Source: Rhizobium sp. TH135 (GTDB lineage: Bacteria > Pseudomonadota > Alphaproteobacteria > Rhizobiales > Rhizobiaceae). Taken from it: a stretch of 64,000 nucleotides of DNA. A program made the position numbers and the translations under genes. The notes below the pieces were generated by a model. That model ran no database searches. It saw only the letters and a program-made list of their open reading frames with translations, and was not told the DNA's origin. Position 1 is the stretch's first letter; every line of letters begins with the position of its first letter. Of this stretch, positions 9,856 through 18,496 are shown in pieces. The stretch is from assembly GCF_002855515.1 (NCBI RefSeq), contig NZ_PKRP01000005.1:186001-250000 (forward strand), in the 5' to 3' direction.

Positions 9856-10119
9856 GTCTTCCTGCCGGTTGTTTCCATCCATCACCCGACCATGCGGCCG
9901 GGCGCTCATCGTCAAAACCTGTGTTCAGTTTGACTTAATTTACCTTACCAAACGATGAACGGCGCACGCCTTGTTGTCATATTTGGCGTCAACGTCCTGT
10001 CTGGCGCCCCGAAATCCGGCAAAAAACGGTTTTCGGACCTTGATCCTGCTGACGATGTAGAATGAAAGAAAAAGGCAAGAGTTGGGCTGCCTTGGACACC
10101 AAGGCTACCCTGTGACCAT

Positions 10120-10500
10120 TCAGGTCGGCTGGAAGTCGTCCGCAAGGGCCTTATCGGCCTCGTCGTAGTGACGATCCTTGATATGCCTGTTTATCAAGGC
10201 GATCGCTGTGGTCAGCACCGCGATGTCGTCGGTGAAGCCAACCACCGCAAGAATGTCCGGAACGACATCGATAGGCAGGACGAAATAGCCCAGGGCCGCC
10301 AGCAGGATACCCCTGACGCGGAACGGGGTTTCGCGGTCCGTCGCGCAGTAATAGGCAGCCACCAGATCCCGTGAAAAAGGGATCTGCCGGGCAGCCTTCT
10401 TGAAGGTCGGCCAGAATCGGCTGCGTACCTTCGCTTCCTGCTTTTCCTGCGTCTTCTCGTCGCCCGGAAGCAGAATCTCACCGATCTTCACATCATCCAT
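10120..10500 (-). CDS. YkvA/DUF1232 family membrane protein
   Basis: Protein of 126 residues with the DUF1232 (YkvA) domain in its C-terminal half. The domain core is visible: a hydrophobic helix running into YFVLPIDVVPDILAVVGFTDD, then a second helix with a conserved Asp pair (FTDDIAVL). The domain is probably a short membrane-associated helical hairpin; its function is unknown. The N-terminal 35 residues are charged and poorly conserved. The start MDDVKIGEILL at 10500 has GAAGGGAT about ten bases upstream. It precedes the IalB gene on the same strand, separated by 264 bases, so it is probably a separate unit. The hairpin after it (10089-10105) lacks a T run. Confidence 0.85.
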   Translation of the reverse strand: MDDVKIGEILLPGDEKTQEKQEAKVRSRFWPTFKKAARQIPFSRDLVAAYYCATDRETPFRVRGILLAALGYFVLPIDVVPDILAVVGFTDDIAVLTTAIALINRHIKDRHYDEADKALADDFQPT

Positions 10501-10576
10501 AGCACATCGATCCCTTCGTTCGGACCCGATCAATCATATGTGAAGCGAGGAAGCCGAATTCAATCGCCGCACACAC

Positions 10577-10879
10577 TTATCCGTTTCGGGCCGCGGCCAG
10601 ATCCATGAGAACGGCAAGCTTGAAGTCGAGTTCCGTCACGCCGCCGGCAGAATGGGTCGTCAGCGTCACATCGACCTTCTTGTAGACGTTGAACCATTCC
10701 GGGTGGTGGTCCAACTTCTCGGCGGCAAGCGCACATTCGGCCATGAAGCCGAAGGCCTGGCGGAAGTCGCGAAACACATAGTGCTTTTCGATGGCAGCAC
10801 CGTCGCGCCCGACCGCCCAGCCATGCATCTCGCCAAGGCGCGCTGCGATGTACGCCGCCTCCAGTTTTTCGTATTTCAT
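10577..10879 (-). CDS. phhB: Pterin-4a-carbinolamine dehydratase
   Basis: Dehydrates 4a-hydroxytetrahydrobiopterin, recycling the pterin cofactor of aromatic amino-acid hydroxylases; also called PCD or DCoH. It has 100 residues, standard for the family. The active-site motif EKLDHHPEW is at residues 54-62, with the two histidines at 58 and 59, followed by the typical NVYKKVDVTLTTH and GGVTELD. No phenylalanine hydroxylase gene is in the window, so the pterin-dependent partner must be elsewhere. It is divergent from the phosphatase gene, with only 37 bases between the start codons. Confidence 0.95.
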   Translation of the reverse strand: MKYEKLEAAYIAARLGEMHGWAVGRDGAAIEKHYVFRDFRQAFGFMAECALAAEKLDHHPEWFNVYKKVDVTLTTHSAGGVTELDFKLAVLMDLAAARNG

Positions 10880-10916
10880 CTGCCGTCACTCCTCGTTTGC
10901 CTTGCAGGATCTACCA

Positions 10917-11375
10917 ATGCCGGCACCATCAATTCTCTTCGTCTGCCTGGGCAATATCTGCCGCTCACCGCTGGCGGAAGGAATCTATCGCCACCTGACC
11001 GAGGCTGGAAGCGGAAAGCCTGTGATTGCCTCCGCTGGTATCGGTGGCTGGCATGTCGGCAACCCGCCCGACCGGCGATCGATCAAGGTGGCAGCCGCGA
11101 AGGGGATCGACATCTCTAGTCAGCGCGCGCGGCAGGTCAGCCCAGAGGATTTCCTCAAATTCGATCTTGTCGTAGCGATGGATAGCAGCAATCTGGCGAG
11201 ACTGGAAAGCCTGATGCCATCGGAGGCAACGGCTCAGCTGCACCTTTTTTCAGAACTCGCCTTCGGCACGCGAGAGGACGTACCCGATCCCTATTACGGC
11301 GACCTGGAAGACTTCGAAGCCGTTTACAGCATGCTCTTTTCGGGCTGCAGCGCGGTCGTCGCAAAATTCGAGTAG
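10917..11375 (+). CDS. Low-molecular-weight protein-tyrosine phosphatase
   Basis: Cytoplasmic cysteine-dependent phosphatase of the LMW-PTP family, 152 residues. The P-loop CLGNICRS (C-x5-R-S) is at residues 10-17 and the general-acid aspartate is in DVPDPYYGD near residue 120, so all catalytic residues are present. In other bacteria such enzymes dephosphorylate tyrosine kinases that control polysaccharide export, but there is no such kinase gene nearby. The start ATG at 10917 puts the P-loop at the normal distance from the N-terminus; in-frame extensions upstream run into phhB. Its last 52 bases overlap the convergent thpR gene. Confidence 0.92.
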   Translation: MPAPSILFVCLGNICRSPLAEGIYRHLTEAGSGKPVIASAGIGGWHVGNPPDRRSIKVAAAKGIDISSQRARQVSPEDFLKFDLVVAMDSSNLARLESLMPSEATAQLHLFSELAFGTREDVPDPYYGDLEDFEAVYSMLFSGCSAVVAKFE

Positions 11376-11917
11376 CCGGCCGCCTCGCGAAGCGGGAAGA
11401 TCTCTTCGGTCAGATAGGGCCCGCCACCAACCGATTCCCGGGAAGAGAGAAGCACGAAGCGTCCGATCCGGAACGGCATGGTGTGGAAATCGCCGCGACC
11501 GCCGAGGTAGTGCACGACATCCTCGACGCGCGACGCCTTGAGCCGAGCAAGGGTCACATGCGGCGTGAACTTGCGAGGATCCGGTGGCAGGCCGATCCTC
11601 TGGCAGATCCGTTCAATCTCGCCCTGCAGCGCATAGAGCTCCGGCGCGGCCGAAACACCGGCCCAAATGGAGTGCGGCTTCTTCGATCCGAAGGAGCCGA
11701 TGCTGTTCAAGGTCAGGGAAAACTCGGGACGATCAATGCGATCAAGCCTGTCGACAATCTCGTCCGCTGTCCTGCCGTCTACGTCACCGATGAAGCGCAG
11801 TGTGATGTGGTAATTCTCCACATCGATCCAGCGCGCTCCGGGGAGGCCACCGCGCAACAATGAGAGGCTCATGGCAGCGCTGCGTGGAATTTCGAGGGCA
11901 GTGAACAATCTCGGCAT
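11324..11917 (-). CDS. thpR: RNA 2',3'-cyclic phosphodiesterase
   Basis: Member of the 2H phosphoesterase superfamily (ThpR/LigT), which hydrolyses 2',3'-cyclic phosphate RNA ends. It has 197 residues. The two H-x-T-x motifs are HITL at residues 37-40 and HVTL near residue 120, as required for activity. The start MPRLFTALEIP at 11917 has GGGGAGCG just upstream and matches the family N-terminus. The last 52 bases overlap the convergent phosphatase gene, so the C-terminal tail (SNFATTALQPEKSML) may be a local extension. Confidence 0.92.
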   Translation of the reverse strand: MPRLFTALEIPRSAAMSLSLLRGGLPGARWIDVENYHITLRFIGDVDGRTADEIVDRLDRIDRPEFSLTLNSIGSFGSKKPHSIWAGVSAAPELYALQGEIERICQRIGLPPDPRKFTPHVTLARLKASRVEDVVHYLGGRGDFHTMPFRIGRFVLLSSRESVGGGPYLTEEIFPLREAAGYSNFATTALQPEKSML

Positions 11918-11983
11918 GGAGCGCTCCCCGAATCTTTTGCAGGTGCTCACAGCGAATCATGCAACGGCATCAGGCGCAAGCGT

Positions 11984-12631
11984 TTAATTCGACTGACCCT
12001 TGATGCCCGCCACCCAAGATTCGGCGAGAGGCAGGATGCGTTCAGCCATCAGCTTCAGGCCTTGCGTGTTGGGGTGCATCCCGTCCTCGAGCAGCAGGCT
12101 GCGTTCGGTGATTACCCCGTCGAGCACGAAGGGGTAGAGCGGCAGATCGTACTTCTCGGCAAGGCGTGGATAGATCGCATTGAACCTCTTGCCATAGTCA
12201 TCACCCATGTTCGGCGGCGCCAGCATGCCGACCAGCAGGATCGGAATGTTGCGCTCCTTCAGCCGAGTAATGATCTGTTCGAGGTTCTTCTCGGTCTGCT
12301 CTGGCGGAATGCCGCGCAGCGCGTCGTTGGCGCCCAATTCGAGAATGACCCCGTCTGTGCCCTCAGGCACCGACCAGTCGACACGGGAAAGACCACCAGA
12401 AGTCGTGTCTCCGGAAACGCCGGCATTGCTGATCACGACGTCATGGCCCTTGGCCACAAGCTCGCGCTGCAGCTGGGCAGGCAGGGCGTCTTCCTGAGGC
12501 AATTGATAGCCCGCCATCAGACTGTCGCCGAGGCCGACGAGCTGGAGCGGTTCAGCCGCAGCAATCCTGGGCCCGGCAAGGGTGGCGAGCAGTATCACGG
12601 CGAAATGAAGGAACGCTGCTTTAAATGTCAT
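11984..12631 (-). CDS. tesA: SGNH-hydrolase / arylesterase, TesA family
   Basis: Periplasmic multifunctional esterase/thioesterase/lysophospholipase of the GDSL (SGNH) family, 215 residues. A signal peptide covers about residues 1-26 (ending AAA-EP). Block I GDSL has the nucleophile Ser37, block III GAND is near residue 98, and block V DGMHP near residue 190 provides Asp and His. It is divergent from an ABC ATPase and permease pair, which is the same arrangement as tesA and ybbA-ybbP in E. coli. That supports a conserved functional link in envelope lipid or lipoprotein handling. Confidence 0.93.
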   Translation of the reverse strand: MTFKAAFLHFAVILLATLAGPRIAAAEPLQLVGLGDSLMAGYQLPQEDALPAQLQRELVAKGHDVVISNAGVSGDTTSGGLSRVDWSVPEGTDGVILELGANDALRGIPPEQTEKNLEQIITRLKERNIPILLVGMLAPPNMGDDYGKRFNAIYPRLAEKYDLPLYPFVLDGVITERSLLLEDGMHPNTQGLKLMAERILPLAESWVAGIKGQSN

Positions 12632-12700
12632 GGTGGCTTCCCTAGATTGGCAAGAATGCCGCAGTGCGGCGAAGCTTCAGTCCCCGCAGATATAGGATGG

Positions 12701-13420
12701 ATGAGTGTGAGAAACAGCATCATCGAACTGAAAAGCGCCGATCTCACTCTGGGCAATGCCGCAGCCTCCGTTCACGTTCTGAAGAGCATTGACCTTTCCA
12801 TCGCGGAAAGCGAGGCGGTGGGCATCGTCGGGCCGTCCGGGTCTGGCAAGTCGACGCTTCTGATGGTGCTGGCAGGTCTCGAACGCCTCGACAGCGGTGA
12901 AATCCATGTCCGCAACACGCCGCTGCACACGCTGAGTGAAGACCGTCTCGCCGACTTCCGGGGCAAGAACATCGGCATCGTCTTCCAGTCCTTCCATCTG
13001 ATCGCCAACATGACGGCCCTCGAGAACGTCGCAGTTCCCTTGGAACTCGCCAATGTGAAGGGCGCCTTCGACATTGCCCGCAAGGAGCTGGAAGCTGTCG
13101 GCCTCGGCGAGCGCCTCAGCCATTACCCTGGCCAGTTGTCCGGCGGTGAGCAGCAGCGCGTTGCGATCGCCCGCGCGCTTGCACCGTCGCCGGCAGTGCT
13201 GATCGCCGATGAGCCGACCGGCAACCTGGATACCGAGACTGGCCGCCAGATTGCCGATCTTCTGTTTTCGAAGCAGAAGGAGCGCGGCATGACGCTGATC
13301 CTCGTCACCCATGATCCGTCACTCGCCGCACGCTGCACGCGCCAGATCCGGGTCGCCTCCGGCCAGATCGCAGGCGATAGCCGAACCGAGCAGGCCCGTC
13401 TCGCTTCGGTGTCCGCATGA
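12701..13420 (+). CDS. ybbA: ABC transporter ATP-binding protein, YbbA/LolD type
   Basis: ATPase of 239 residues in the MacB/LolD/YbbA group, partner of an FtsX-type permease. The Walker A motif GPSGSGKS is at residues 44-51, the signature LSGGEQQR and Walker B VLIADEPTGNLD follow, and the switch histidine is in LVTHD. The start MSVRNSIIEL at 12701 follows ATAGGATGG; the much longer in-frame extension overlaps tesA and is not coding. The stop codon overlaps the next start (ATGA at 13417-13420), so it is translated with the permease. Family members drive mechanotransmission rather than transport through the membrane. Confidence 0.92.
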   Translation: MSVRNSIIELKSADLTLGNAAASVHVLKSIDLSIAESEAVGIVGPSGSGKSTLLMVLAGLERLDSGEIHVRNTPLHTLSEDRLADFRGKNIGIVFQSFHLIANMTALENVAVPLELANVKGAFDIARKELEAVGLGERLSHYPGQLSGGEQQRVAIARALAPSPAVLIADEPTGNLDTETGRQIADLLFSKQKERGMTLILVTHDPSLAARCTRQIRVASGQIAGDSRTEQARLASVSA

Positions 13421-15963
13421 CGTCCTTCGGTGCACGCTTCTCCATCGCCTTCCGCATCGCGCTGCGTGAACTGCGTGGCGGCCTGAAGGGATTTTATATT
13501 TTCCTCGCCTGCATTGCGCTGGGGACTGGCGCCATCGCGGCCGTGAATTCCGTGTCGACGGCGATCACCGATGCCATATCCTCGGAGGGACGCACTCTGC
13601 TCGCCGGCGATGTGCGCTTCGAGCTCGACAACAGGGAGGCGACGCCGGAAGAACTCGCCTTCCTCGAGCGCTTCGGTGCGGTGTCCGTCACAACCAATCT
13701 GCGCTCGATGGCTCGCCTGGCCGATGGCTCCGACCAGTCTCTGGTCGAGCTAAAGGCAGTCGATGAAGCCTATCCGCTTTACGGCCGCCTCGTCGCCGAA
13801 CCGGATCGCCCCCTCGGCGAACTTCTGGCGAGCGACAACGACACCTATGGCGCGGTCGTGGCGCCTCTTCTGCTCGAACGCATGAACATGAAGGTCGGCG
13901 ACGAATTGCTCGTCGGCAATGCGCGGTTCCGCATCAATGGCACGATCATCACCGAGCCGGATTCCATCTCCGACGGTTTCGGCTTCGCCCCGCGCTTCCT
14001 CACCAGCCGCGAAGGGCTGTTTGCAAGCGGTCTCGTGGCGACCGGCAGCCTTGTCGAGCACGCCTACAAGATCCGCTACGCCGATCCTGCGCCCGCCACG
14101 GAGACGATCCGCCAACAGGCGCAGGCCGAATTCCCCACCGCCGGCTGGTCCATTCGCGGCAGCGACCGTGCAGCGCCCGCGCTCACCGAGAATATCGAAC
14201 GCTTCTCCCAGTTCCTGACGCTCGTCGGTCTGACGGCCCTGGTGGTCGGCGGGGTTGGCGTCGCCAATGCCGTTCGCGCCTTCCTCGATTCCAAGCGCAC
14301 CGTGATCGCGACCCTCAAATGCGTTGGCGCACCGGCCTCCGTGGTGGTCATGGTCTACCTGATCCAGATCACTTTGGTCGCTTCGATCGGCATAGTGGCC
14401 GGCCTCTTGCTTGGCATCATCGCGCCGCCAATCGTCGCAAACTACCTGTCTGGCCTCCTGCCGATCTCTGCCGAAGCGACGATATACCCTCGCGCGCTGT
14501 TGCTGGCAGCGGTGTTCGGCATGCTGGTGACATTTGCCTTCGCCATCCTGCCGCTCGGCCATGCCCGCAAGGTGCCGGCGACGGCCCTTTTCCGCGAACA
14601 GGGCTTTGAAGCTGCAGGGCTGCCGTCGTGGCCATACTTGCTCGCCATGGCACTGTCGCTTGGCGCACTCGCGGCGCTTGCCATCTTCACCTCGGAACAG
14701 CAGCGCATCGCGACGATCTTCCTGGCCGCCATGGCAGCCGGTTTCGTGCTGCTGCGGGTCGTGGCCATGGGCATCGCCTGGCTTGCCAAGCGCAGCCCGC
14801 CCATCCACTCGGCAGCCCTCAGACTGGCGGTCGGCAACATCCACCGTCCCGGTGCATTGACGCCCGCAGTCACGCTCTCGCTTGGCCTCGGCCTCAGCCT
14901 CCTCGTGGCCCTCGCCTTGATCGACGGCAACCTGCGACGTGAATTGACCGGCAACCTGCCGGAGCGCGCGCCCAATTTCTTCTTCGTCGACATCCAGAGC
15001 GGCGAAATCGATGGTTTCCGAACCCTGGTTGAAGGCATGGCGCCCGAAGGCAAGCTGATCGAAGTGCCGATGCTGCGCGGCCGTATCGTTGAGCTGAATG
15101 GCACCGATGTAGCCAAGGTCGAGGTTCCGCCGGAAGGACGCTGGGTGCTGCGTGGCGACCGAGGGCTGACCTACGCCCGCAACGTACCCGAAAACAGCAC
15201 CGTCACCGAAGGCGAATGGTGGACCGACGACTACACAGGCGAACCGCTCGTATCCTTCGCAGAACAGGAAGGCCGCGAACTCGGCCTGAAGATCGGCGAC
15301 ACGATCACCATCAACGTGCTCGGCCGCAACATCACGGCAAAGATCGCCAACTTCCGCACAGTGGAGTGGGAGAGCCTGTCGATGAACTTCGTCATGGTTT
15401 TCTCGCCGAACACCTTCGCCGGCGCACCCCATGCCTGGCTGGCGACCTTGATCGACCAGGAGGCAACGGCAGCAGAGGAAGCTTCGATCCTCCGATCCGT
15501 CACCCAGCAATTCCCGACGATCACGACGGTGCGGGTCAAGGATGCACTGGATATTGTCGACCGCCTCGTGGGTCAGTTGGCGACAGCGATCCGGGCGGCG
15601 GCCGCAATTGCGCTCATCGCCTCGGTTCTCGTCCTCTCCGGCGCACTGGCAGCCGGCAACCGGGCTCGCACACACGACGCCGTCATCCTGAAAACGCTTG
15701 GTGCCACGCGCGCCATGCTGATCCGCGCCTTCACCTATGAGTACATGCTGCTTGGGGCGGCGACTGCGATCTTCGCATTGATCGCCGGCGGCGGCATTGC
15801 CTGGTTCGTGTTGAGCCAGATCATGAACCTGCCTTCCAACTTCCTGCCCGACGTCGCATTGATGACGCTTGCCATCGCACTCGTCGTCACGATCGGCATT
15901 GGCCTTGCTGGAACCTGGCGCATCCTCGGCCAGAAGGCAGCTCCCGTGCTTCGCGAGTTATGA
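13417..15963 (+). CDS. ybbP: FtsX-like ABC transporter permease, YbbP type
   Basis: Large inner-membrane ABC permease of 848 residues, close in size to E. coli YbbP (about 800). It has an N-terminal membrane helix (about residues 22-45), a periplasmic domain, a first FtsX block of helices around residues 265-390, further helices near 405-460 and 485-510, a second periplasmic domain, and a C-terminal FtsX block after residue 725 with KTLGATRAMLIRAF as the coupling segment. It overlaps the ATPase gene by four bases. With tesA next door, it may extract or remodel envelope lipids or proteins; the substrate is not known. A perfect 10-bp hairpin (15970-15994) follows the stop without a T run. Confidence 0.9.
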   Translation: MTSFGARFSIAFRIALRELRGGLKGFYIFLACIALGTGAIAAVNSVSTAITDAISSEGRTLLAGDVRFELDNREATPEELAFLERFGAVSVTTNLRSMARLADGSDQSLVELKAVDEAYPLYGRLVAEPDRPLGELLASDNDTYGAVVAPLLLERMNMKVGDELLVGNARFRINGTIITEPDSISDGFGFAPRFLTSREGLFASGLVATGSLVEHAYKIRYADPAPATETIRQQAQAEFPTAGWSIRGSDRAAPALTENIERFSQFLTLVGLTALVVGGVGVANAVRAFLDSKRTVIATLKCVGAPASVVVMVYLIQITLVASIGIVAGLLLGIIAPPIVANYLSGLLPISAEATIYPRALLLAAVFGMLVTFAFAILPLGHARKVPATALFREQGFEAAGLPSWPYLLAMALSLGALAALAIFTSEQQRIATIFLAAMAAGFVLLRVVAMGIAWLAKRSPPIHSAALRLAVGNIHRPGALTPAVTLSLGLGLSLLVALALIDGNLRRELTGNLPERAPNFFFVDIQSGEIDGFRTLVEGMAPEGKLIEVPMLRGRIVELNGTDVAKVEVPPEGRWVLRGDRGLTYARNVPENSTVTEGEWWTDDYTGEPLVSFAEQEGRELGLKIGDTITINVLGRNITAKIANFRTVEWESLSMNFVMVFSPNTFAGAPHAWLATLIDQEATAAEEASILRSVTQQFPTITTVRVKDALDIVDRLVGQLATAIRAAAAIALIASVLVLSGALAAGNRARTHDAVILKTLGATRAMLIRAFTYEYMLLGAATAIFALIAGGGIAWFVLSQIMNLPSNFLPDVALMTLAIALVVTIGIGLAGTWRILGQKAAPVLREL

Positions 15964-16022
15964 TGCCAAGGGCGGATGGATCAGCCATCCGCCCAGCATT
16001 ACCGCGATTTAAGCTTGCGGCC

Positions 16023-16052
16023 CTTGTCGAGGACACGGGAACCCCTCATATT
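16023..16052 (+). promoter_or_regulatory. Candidate sigma-70 promoter of the BI-1 gene
   Basis: TTGTCG at 16024-16029 (part of CTTGTC) and CATATT at 16047-16052 are 17 bases apart, a good match to the rhizobial consensus. Transcription would begin near 16059, giving a leader of about 80 bases. Confidence 0.55.
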
Positions 16053-16057
16053 GAGAT

Positions 16058-16140
16058 CACGCATGCTGGGCTTCGCAGCGGTGCGGGCGCCTTTTTTAAA
16101 GGCTCTGCCGTCCAACATCGAAGCTTTGAGAGAGGAAAAC
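16058..16140 (+). ncRNA. Probable ybhL-type structured leader upstream of the BI-1 gene
   Basis: About 80 bases lie between the predicted transcription start and the ATG. They hold a hairpin CCTTT-TTT-AAAGG near 16090-16104 flanked by partly complementary G-rich and C-rich arms. A conserved RNA motif called ybhL has been described upstream of ybhL (BI-1 family) genes in Rhizobiales. The position and gene context fit, but I could not compare against the covariance model. Its function is unknown. Confidence 0.45.
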
Positions 16141-16869
16141 ATGTCCGAACTTCGTAACTATCAGAGCCGCACGGGTCAGACCCAGTCGGCCACGATGATC
16201 GACGAAGGTCTGCGCGCCTATATGCTGAAGGTCTACAACCTGATGGCACTGGGCCTCGCCATCACCGGTATCGCAGCCTTCGCAACCTTCCAGATGGCCG
16301 TATCAAGCCCGGCCTTTGCGCAGGCAATCTATGGTTCGCCGCTCCGCTGGGTCGTGATCCTGGCGCCGGTCGCCATGGTGTTCTTCCTGAGCTTCCGCAT
16401 TCACAAGATGAGCGTCGCCGCTGCCCAGACCACGTTCTGGATTTATGCCGCACTGATGGGCCTGTCGCTGTCGTCGATCTTCCTGATCTACACGGGCGCG
16501 AGCATCGTTCAGACCTTCTTCGTGACCGCAGCCTCCTTTGGTGCCCTGTCGCTCTACGGCTACACCACCAAGCGTGATCTGTCGGCCATGGGTTCATTCC
16601 TGATGATGGGTCTCTTCGGCCTGATCATCGCGTCGCTGGTTAACTTGTTCATGGCCTCCTCGGCCCTCGACTTCGCGATCTCGGTAATTGGCGTCCTGAT
16701 CTTCGCAGGCCTGACCGCCTACGACACGCAGTCGATCAAGGAGTCCTACCACGAGAGCCACTCCAGCGAGATGGCTGGCCGCAACGCCATCATGGGCGCG
16801 CTGCGCCTCTATCTCGACTTCATCAACCTCTTCCTGTTCCTGCTGCGTTTCCTCGGAAACCGCGAGTAA
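16141..16869 (+). CDS. Bax inhibitor-1 / YccA-YbhL family membrane protein
   Basis: Integral membrane protein of 242 residues with seven predicted helices, of the BI-1 (TMBIM) family. Bacterial members are YccA, which modulates FtsH protease, and YbhL; the family can act as a pH-sensitive calcium leak. Typical motifs are the N-terminal YMLKVYNLMALGLAITG, FGALSLYGYTT and a C-terminal GLTAYDTQSIKE whose aspartate is conserved. The start MSELRNYQSRTG has GAGAGGAAA four to twelve bases upstream. It follows the ybbAP unit but has its own promoter and ends in a strong terminator. Confidence 0.93.
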   Translation: MSELRNYQSRTGQTQSATMIDEGLRAYMLKVYNLMALGLAITGIAAFATFQMAVSSPAFAQAIYGSPLRWVVILAPVAMVFFLSFRIHKMSVAAAQTTFWIYAALMGLSLSSIFLIYTGASIVQTFFVTAASFGALSLYGYTTKRDLSAMGSFLMMGLFGLIIASLVNLFMASSALDFAISVIGVLIFAGLTAYDTQSIKESYHESHSSEMAGRNAIMGALRLYLDFINLFLFLLRFLGNRE

Positions 16870-16890
16870 CAGCTAAGAGGCAAGTTCTGG

Positions 16891-16916
16891 GAAACCCCGC
16901 TCCGGCGGGGTTTTTC
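16891..16916 (+). terminator. Terminator of the BI-1 gene
   Basis: Stem AACCCCGC / GCGGGGTT with a four-base loop, followed by TTTTTCTT. Confidence 0.85.
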
Positions 16917-16952
16917 TTGGCCGCGATGTAGTCGGCGTGCGGGCGACAGATA

Positions 16953-16987
16953 CAAAAAAACCTCCGGTTTTCACCGGAGGTTTTTTC
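16953..16987 (-). terminator. Bidirectional terminator, mainly serving carD
   Basis: Perfect 8-bp stem CCTCCGGT / ACCGGAGG with a TTTC loop, preceded by seven A and followed by six T, so it can work on both strands. It lies just after the carD stop codon. Confidence 0.85.
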
Positions 16988-17011
16988 ATGACCATGCACT
17001 GAAGCTGCTTT

Positions 17012-17587
17012 TTACGCGGCTTCTTCTTCCTGGGTATCGTCTTCTTCGATCGTCTTGCCGCGCTTGGGACCCTTGGCGAGGTTGACCTCGACAAGGCGAA
17101 CGGCTTCCGTCTCGGACATCTTGTTCACGGCAGCGATTTCGCGAGCCATGCGGTCGAGCGCAGCTTCATAAAGCTGACGCTCGGAATAAGACTGCTCCGG
17201 CTGGTTCTCGGCGCGATAGAGGTCGCGAACGACTTCTGCGATCGAGATCAGGTCACCGGAATTGATCTTGGCATCATATTCCTGGGCGCGACGCGACCAC
17301 ATGGTGCGCTTGACGCGGGCCTTGCCCTGCACGACCTTGAGAGCGCGATCGACGAAATCGGTCTCGGAGAGCTTGCGCATTCCGATGCTCACGGCCTTGG
17401 CGACCGGAACCTTCAGACGCATCTTGTCCTTCTCGAAATCGATCACAAAAAGCTCGAGCTTCATCCCGGCCACTTCTTGCTCTTCGATGGCGGTGATGGT
17501 ACCCACGCCATGAGCGGGGTATACGATCGACTCGCCGGTCTTGAAGCCGTGGCGCGCCGAGGAATTCTTCTTCTGCTGGGTCGTCAT
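17012..17587 (-). CDS. carD: CarD/CdnL family RNA-polymerase-binding regulator
   Basis: Global transcription regulator that binds the RNA polymerase beta subunit and stabilises open complexes at housekeeping and rRNA promoters. It has 191 residues. The N-terminal Tudor-like RNAP-interaction domain begins near residue 10 (GESIVYPAHGVGTITAIEEQ) and the helical DNA-binding domain covers roughly residues 70-160 (TMWSRRAQEYDAKINSGDL). The tail is strongly acidic (EEDDTQEEEAA). The start MTTQQKKNSS at 17587 has GGGAG about eleven bases upstream; the in-frame extension to 17731 is not conserved-looking. It follows fdxA on the same strand after 381 bases, so it most likely has its own promoter. Confidence 0.94.
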   Translation of the reverse strand: MTTQQKKNSSARHGFKTGESIVYPAHGVGTITAIEEQEVAGMKLELFVIDFEKDKMRLKVPVAKAVSIGMRKLSETDFVDRALKVVQGKARVKRTMWSRRAQEYDAKINSGDLISIAEVVRDLYRAENQPEQSYSERQLYEAALDRMAREIAAVNKMSETEAVRLVEVNLAKGPKRGKTIEEDDTQEEEAA

Positions 17588-17968
17588 TCTATTCAAAAAC
17601 TCCCTGTTTTGCTCCCGGCGAGATGCCGGCGCCGGGTCGGTCAGGCCCGGATGAGACGACAAGACTGCGAAACTTGTCATCCTGATCCAGTCCGCCACAC
17701 AGTCAAAGCCACCTCGTCGCGACGGAGACACGACACAAGCGGTGTCGCCGATGTCACGGAAATCGCGCGTTGGTGAAGTTGCTTTCGTGATGGTTCAGGG
17801 CATAGCTATGCCGCAAAGTGGAACAGTTCCAAGAGGCTATCACAAAAAGACGAGGAAATCAATATTTTAGTGCAGTGCGCCACAATCGTGACGCACACAA
17901 GGGCGAATCCGCCGTCAAGTGATGGAAATTTGGGCAGGATTCACTCACGCCCAACCTTAATTCTGGTA
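17588..17968. other. Intergenic region between fdxA and carD
   Basis: No gene is seen in these 381 bases. Near 17801-17831 there are two perfect palindromes, CATAGCTATG (17801-17810) and TGGAACAGTTCCA (17819-17831). On the minus strand these overlap a possible carD promoter, TTGGAA-N17-ATAGCT. The A+T-rich part around 17840-17865 has no recognisable motif. Confidence 0.4.
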
Positions 17969-18307
17969 TCAGTCGCCCGAACCAGGATTTTCCGAGAAGA
18001 ACTGCTCGAACTTGCCGTCGACGCCGTCCATCTCCTTGGCTTCCGGCATCGGCTCTTTCTTGACAGTGATATTCGGCCAGATCTTCGCGTAATCAGCGTT
18101 AATCTTCAGCCACTTGTCGAGACCTGGCTCGGTGTCGGGCTTGATAGCCTCAGCAGGACATTCCGGCTCGCAGACACCACAATCGATGCATTCGTCCGGA
18201 TGGATGACGAGGAAGTTTTCGCCCTCATAGAAGCAATCGACGGGGCAGACCTCGACACAATCGGTGTATTTGCAGCGAATGCAGTTGTCAGTGACGATAT
18301 AGGTCAT
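17969..18307 (-). CDS. fdxA: 7Fe ferredoxin FdxA
   Basis: Small electron carrier with one 3Fe-4S and one 4Fe-4S cluster, 112 residues. Cysteines at 9, 12, 17, 21, 25 and at 40, 43, 46 and 50 give the Azotobacter-type 7Fe pattern (C9, 17, 50 for one cluster; C21, 40, 43, 46 for the other). The C-terminal half is the extension usual in this family. It sits downstream of the S4-domain gene on the same strand with a 190-base gap. The physiological partner is not known. Confidence 0.95.
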   Translation of the reverse strand: MTYIVTDNCIRCKYTDCVEVCPVDCFYEGENFLVIHPDECIDCGVCEPECPAEAIKPDTEPGLDKWLKINADYAKIWPNITVKKEPMPEAKEMDGVDGKFEQFFSENPGSGD

Positions 18308-18496
18308 GCGGCACTCCAGGATGACGTTCTCGAACGGCAGGAGAGAGACGAATGCGGGTATTCCGATCGGGTGACACCCTGTTCGGAAGGCTCGCGCCCC
18401 ACCGGGAATTAATGTCGGACGGCATGTGAGCTAAAGCGGAATCCCTGACAAGGCAAGGATAAACACCCTCAATTCTGGCGCCTTTGTAGAAATTTT

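Noticed and set aside
10089..10105. Hairpin GCCTTGG-ACA-CCAAGGC as a terminator for the DUF1232 gene
   Set aside because: No T run follows on either strand; it may be incidental.
13750..15675. 641-codon minus-strand frame opposite the FtsX-type permease
   Set aside because: Composition is rich in His, Arg, Asp and Gln as expected for an antisense frame; the plus-strand permease has helices and overlaps ybbA.
15970..15994. Perfect 10-bp hairpin after the ybbP-type gene as a Rho-independent terminator
   Set aside because: The stem is strong but is not followed by T residues, so termination is unsupported.
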